From assembly GCF_000235745.1 (NCBI RefSeq), contig NZ_AGSX01000004.1, positions 1 through 64,000 of the forward strand: a stretch of DNA of 64,000 bases. The letters run 5' to 3'. Within the stretch, counting starts at the first letter, position 1; every line of letters starts with the position of its first letter. Shown here in pieces: positions 62,440-64,000 of the stretch. The stretch comes from Stutzerimonas stutzeri SDM-LAC (GTDB lineage Bacteria > Pseudomonadota > Gammaproteobacteria > Pseudomonadales > Pseudomonadaceae). The notes below the pieces were generated by a model, which worked only from the letters and a program-made list of their open reading frames with translations, was not told the DNA's origin and made no database searches. Position numbers and translations under genes: made by a program.

Positions 62440-63568
62440 GGTCCACCCCCTGGCTGGCCTGACGAGCGATCAGCGTGCCTTGCGGGCGGGTGGCATCCTG
62501 CGCCAACTCCACGGCCTGGCGAATCAGCTGGTGATGGGGTGATTTGCTGCACGCCGGGTCAGTGTTTGCACCGTTGCCGGTCAGCAGCAGCGCCTGGCAG
62601 CGACAGCCGCCGAAATCCTTTTCTTTTTCGTCACAGCTGCGGCAAGGCTCGGGCATCCAGGCATCGCCGCGGTAGAGGTTGAATACCGGCGAGTCGTGCC
62701 AGATCTGCTCCAGCCGTTGCTGACGCACGTTGGGAAAGGCGAGGTCCTTGAAGTTGGCCGCCTGCGAGCAGGGCAGCACGTTGCCGTTCGGCGCGATGGT
62801 GACGTGTATGGCGCCCCAGCCATTCATGCACGCCTTGGGCCTGCCTTCGAAATAATCGGGGATGACAAAGAAGATGGTCAGGCGGTCACCGAAACGCTTG
62901 CGTGCCGCTTGCACCTCGCTTTCGGCTTTCTGCAATTCTGCATGGGTCGGCATCAGTGCATCGCGGTTGAGCAGCGCCCAGTTGTAGTACTGCACGTTCG
63001 CCAGTTCGAGGTACTCGACCCCCAGCTCGACGGCGAATTCGATGATGTCCGGGATTTGACTGATGTTCTGACGGGTAATAGGAACGTTGAGCACCATGGG
63101 AAACTCCATGGACTTGATCAAGCGCGCCATCTTTATCTTGCGCTCCCACGCATCGACGCCAGCCAGCTGACGTGCCACATCACGGTCGGTCGACTGAAAG
63201 CCGAGCTGGATGTGGCGCAGCCCTGCATCTTTCAGAGCGCGCAGCCGCGCTTCGGTCAGCCCGATGCCAGAGGTGATCAGATTGGTGTAGTAGCCCATGC
63301 CATCGGCCTCGGCGACCAACGTCTCGAGGTCCTTGCGCAGCGTCGGCTCGCCGCCGGAAAAGCCGATCTGCATCGCACCCATGGCGCGGGCCTGGGCCAT
63401 CACGTCGATCCATTCGGCGGTGCTCAACTCATCCTGGCGGTACTCAGCAAAGTTGCGCGGGTTGCTGCAGAACACGCACTGCAACGGGCACTGGTAGGTC
63501 AGCTCCAGTAGCAACCAGACGGGGTTACCGTTGCCATCAAGCCTTAGCGCGGATCCAGCCTTTGCCAT
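62423..63568 (-). CDS. pqqE: PqqA peptide cyclase PqqE (radical SAM/SPASM)
   Basis: Joins Glu16 and Tyr20 of PqqA by a carbon-carbon bond, the first step of PQQ synthesis, using SAM and iron-sulfur clusters. 381 residues: radical SAM motif CPLQCVFC near residue 27, GFSGGEPTLRKDL near 68, and the SPASM auxiliary cluster cysteines in RPKACMNGWG, LPCSQ, EPCRSCDEKEKDFGGCRCQ and DPACS. The start has GGAGG six bases upstream and lies inside pqqD (32-base overlap), so PqqE and its chaperone PqqD are made together. Confidence 0.96.
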   Translation of the reverse strand: MAKAGSALRLDGNGNPVWLLLELTYQCPLQCVFCSNPRNFAEYRQDELSTAEWIDVMAQARAMGAMQIGFSGGEPTLRKDLETLVAEADGMGYYTNLITSGIGLTEARLRALKDAGLRHIQLGFQSTDRDVARQLAGVDAWERKIKMARLIKSMEFPMVLNVPITRQNISQIPDIIEFAVELGVEYLELANVQYYNWALLNRDALMPTHAELQKAESEVQAARKRFGDRLTIFFVIPDYFEGRPKACMNGWGAIHVTIAPNGNVLPCSQAANFKDLAFPNVRQQRLEQIWHDSPVFNLYRGDAWMPEPCRSCDEKEKDFGGCRCQALLLTGNGANTDPACSKSPHHQLIRQAVELAQDATRPQGTLIARQASQGVDLETTP

Positions 63569-63830
63569 GGGATACCTCCAGGAAATTCAGGACGCCATTG
63601 CGGATCGCGTCGATATCGGATGCGTTGTAGCTATGGGCAAGCTGCTTGATCAGCTCAGCGACGTTGGTCTTGCCGTCGCAGCGCTTCAATATTTCTCCGC
63701 CGGTGGCGTTCAGTTTGACGATGCCCTCGGGATAGAGCAGTACGTGCGCCTGCTGCGACTCTTCCCAGCGAAACAGGAAAGGCGGGCGGATCTCGTAGCA
63801 GCTGAGGGACGAAATGTTTGTTGTTGTCAT
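63537..63830 (-). CDS. pqqD: PqqA-binding chaperone PqqD
   Basis: 97-residue RiPP recognition element that binds PqqA and presents it to PqqE. The PqqD fold shows in FLFRWEESQQAHVLLYPEG near residue 18, LNATGGEILKRCDGK near 40 and a C-terminal helical half. Directly after pqqA (56-base gap), with pqqB and pqqC missing from the usual position between them. Confidence 0.93.
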   Translation of the reverse strand: MTTTNISSLSCYEIRPPFLFRWEESQQAHVLLYPEGIVKLNATGGEILKRCDGKTNVAELIKQLAHSYNASDIDAIRNGVLNFLEVSHGKGWIRAKA

Positions 63831-63847
63831 GTCCTTTATCCTCGCTC

Positions 63848-63881
63848 GACCGGCGTGAAGGCGGTTGCAATCACGCCGGTC
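63848..63881 (-). promoter_or_regulatory. Stem-loop between pqqA and pqqD
   Basis: A perfect 11-base inverted repeat, GACCGGCGTGA and TCACGCCGGTC, around a 12-base loop, five bases after the pqqA stop. No T-tract follows, so it is more likely a processing or stability element, or a weak attenuator that keeps pqqA transcripts in excess over pqqDE. Confidence 0.75.
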
Positions 63882-63886
63882 GGGGC

Positions 63887-63961
63887 TTAGCGCACGTAGA
63901 CGTACGCGGTGACTTCAAAGCCCAGACGCAGGTCGCAGAAGTCCGGATCGATCCACTGCAT
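63887..63961 (-). CDS. pqqA: PQQ precursor peptide PqqA
   Basis: 24-residue peptide starting MQWIDPDFCDLRLGFEVTAY. Glu16 and Tyr20, the residues fused into PQQ, keep the exact EVTxY spacing, and DLRLGFEVT matches the family. GGAG lies seven bases before the ATG. Unusual are Cys9 and a second tyrosine at 22. Upstream sequence (63962-64000) is only the leader; the promoter lies outside the window. Confidence 0.93.
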   Translation of the reverse strand: MQWIDPDFCDLRLGFEVTAYVYVR

Positions 63962-64000
63962 GGCATATCTCCTCAGGCAGATGTTTTTCTGGAAAACCAA

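Overview
The window comes from a GC-rich gammaproteobacterium of the Pseudomonas/Stutzerimonas type. Support for this is the gene set (PutA with an N-terminal ribbon-helix-helix domain, a NosP-NahK pair, a ped/exa-type alcohol oxidation cluster, a short LOV protein with its MerR partner) and a Pseudomonas-style REP pair. I see no tRNA, rRNA, insertion sequence, prophage or CRISPR array. The species call is inference from gene content.

Layout. 1-7144 (minus): an iron-siderophore operon transcribed MFS transporter, TonB receptor, two FecCD permeases, ATPase, binding protein (cut by the left edge), behind a weak Fur-like site. 7398-16800: putA, a membrane-anchored EEP phosphatase, a secreted GH5 glycosidase with a duplicated N-terminal domain, a class V aminotransferase and a tiny membrane protein. 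17037-23678: divergent DNA repair genes (UvsE and a UvrD-like helicase), a glutathione transferase, a class III sirtuin and a chemoreceptor.

23885-31599 is a blue-light module: photolyase, two MerR/LitR-class regulators, a TudS-DUF1722 (RudS-like) tRNA desulfidase, a small Trp-rich protein, a TIGR01777 epimerase, ferrochelatase and a short LOV photoreceptor with its photoactive cysteine. The control region at 27237-27693 is packed with TTGTACA-type half sites, one of them inside the spacer of a near-consensus sigma70 promoter.

31707-63961 is mostly a PQQ-dependent alcohol oxidation region with unrelated genes in between. It holds pqqF, a porin, nosP-nahK, an agmR/erbR-type regulator, a four-gene ABC system with a beta-propeller protein, a cupredoxin-like protein with an eraS/eraR-type two-component pair, a Ca-type (PedE/ExaA-like) and a lanthanide-type (PedH-like) quinoprotein alcohol dehydrogenase, cytochrome c550, two binding proteins and a pentapeptide protein. 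A pqqA-pqqD-pqqE operon without pqqB and pqqC then runs on into a PuuD-like membrane protein, a SerC paralogue and a PyrD paralogue; the last two have lost residues needed for their usual substrates. A 7-2-7 inverted repeat (TACTACC-AA-GGTAGTA and variants) recurs in front of the PQQ transcription units and is probably the site of the NarL/LuxR-type regulator. Both dehydrogenase promoters also share the palindrome GGGAAAACTTCCC.

How the parts fit: alcohols oxidised in the periplasm by the two quinoproteins pass electrons to cytochrome c550. PqqA, D, E and F are PQQ biosynthesis functions, and the ABC/beta-propeller genes, EraSR-like and AgmR-like proteins form the accessory and regulatory layer. 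The least explained parts are the SerC/PyrD/PuuD-like extension of the pqqADE operon and the light-module operators.
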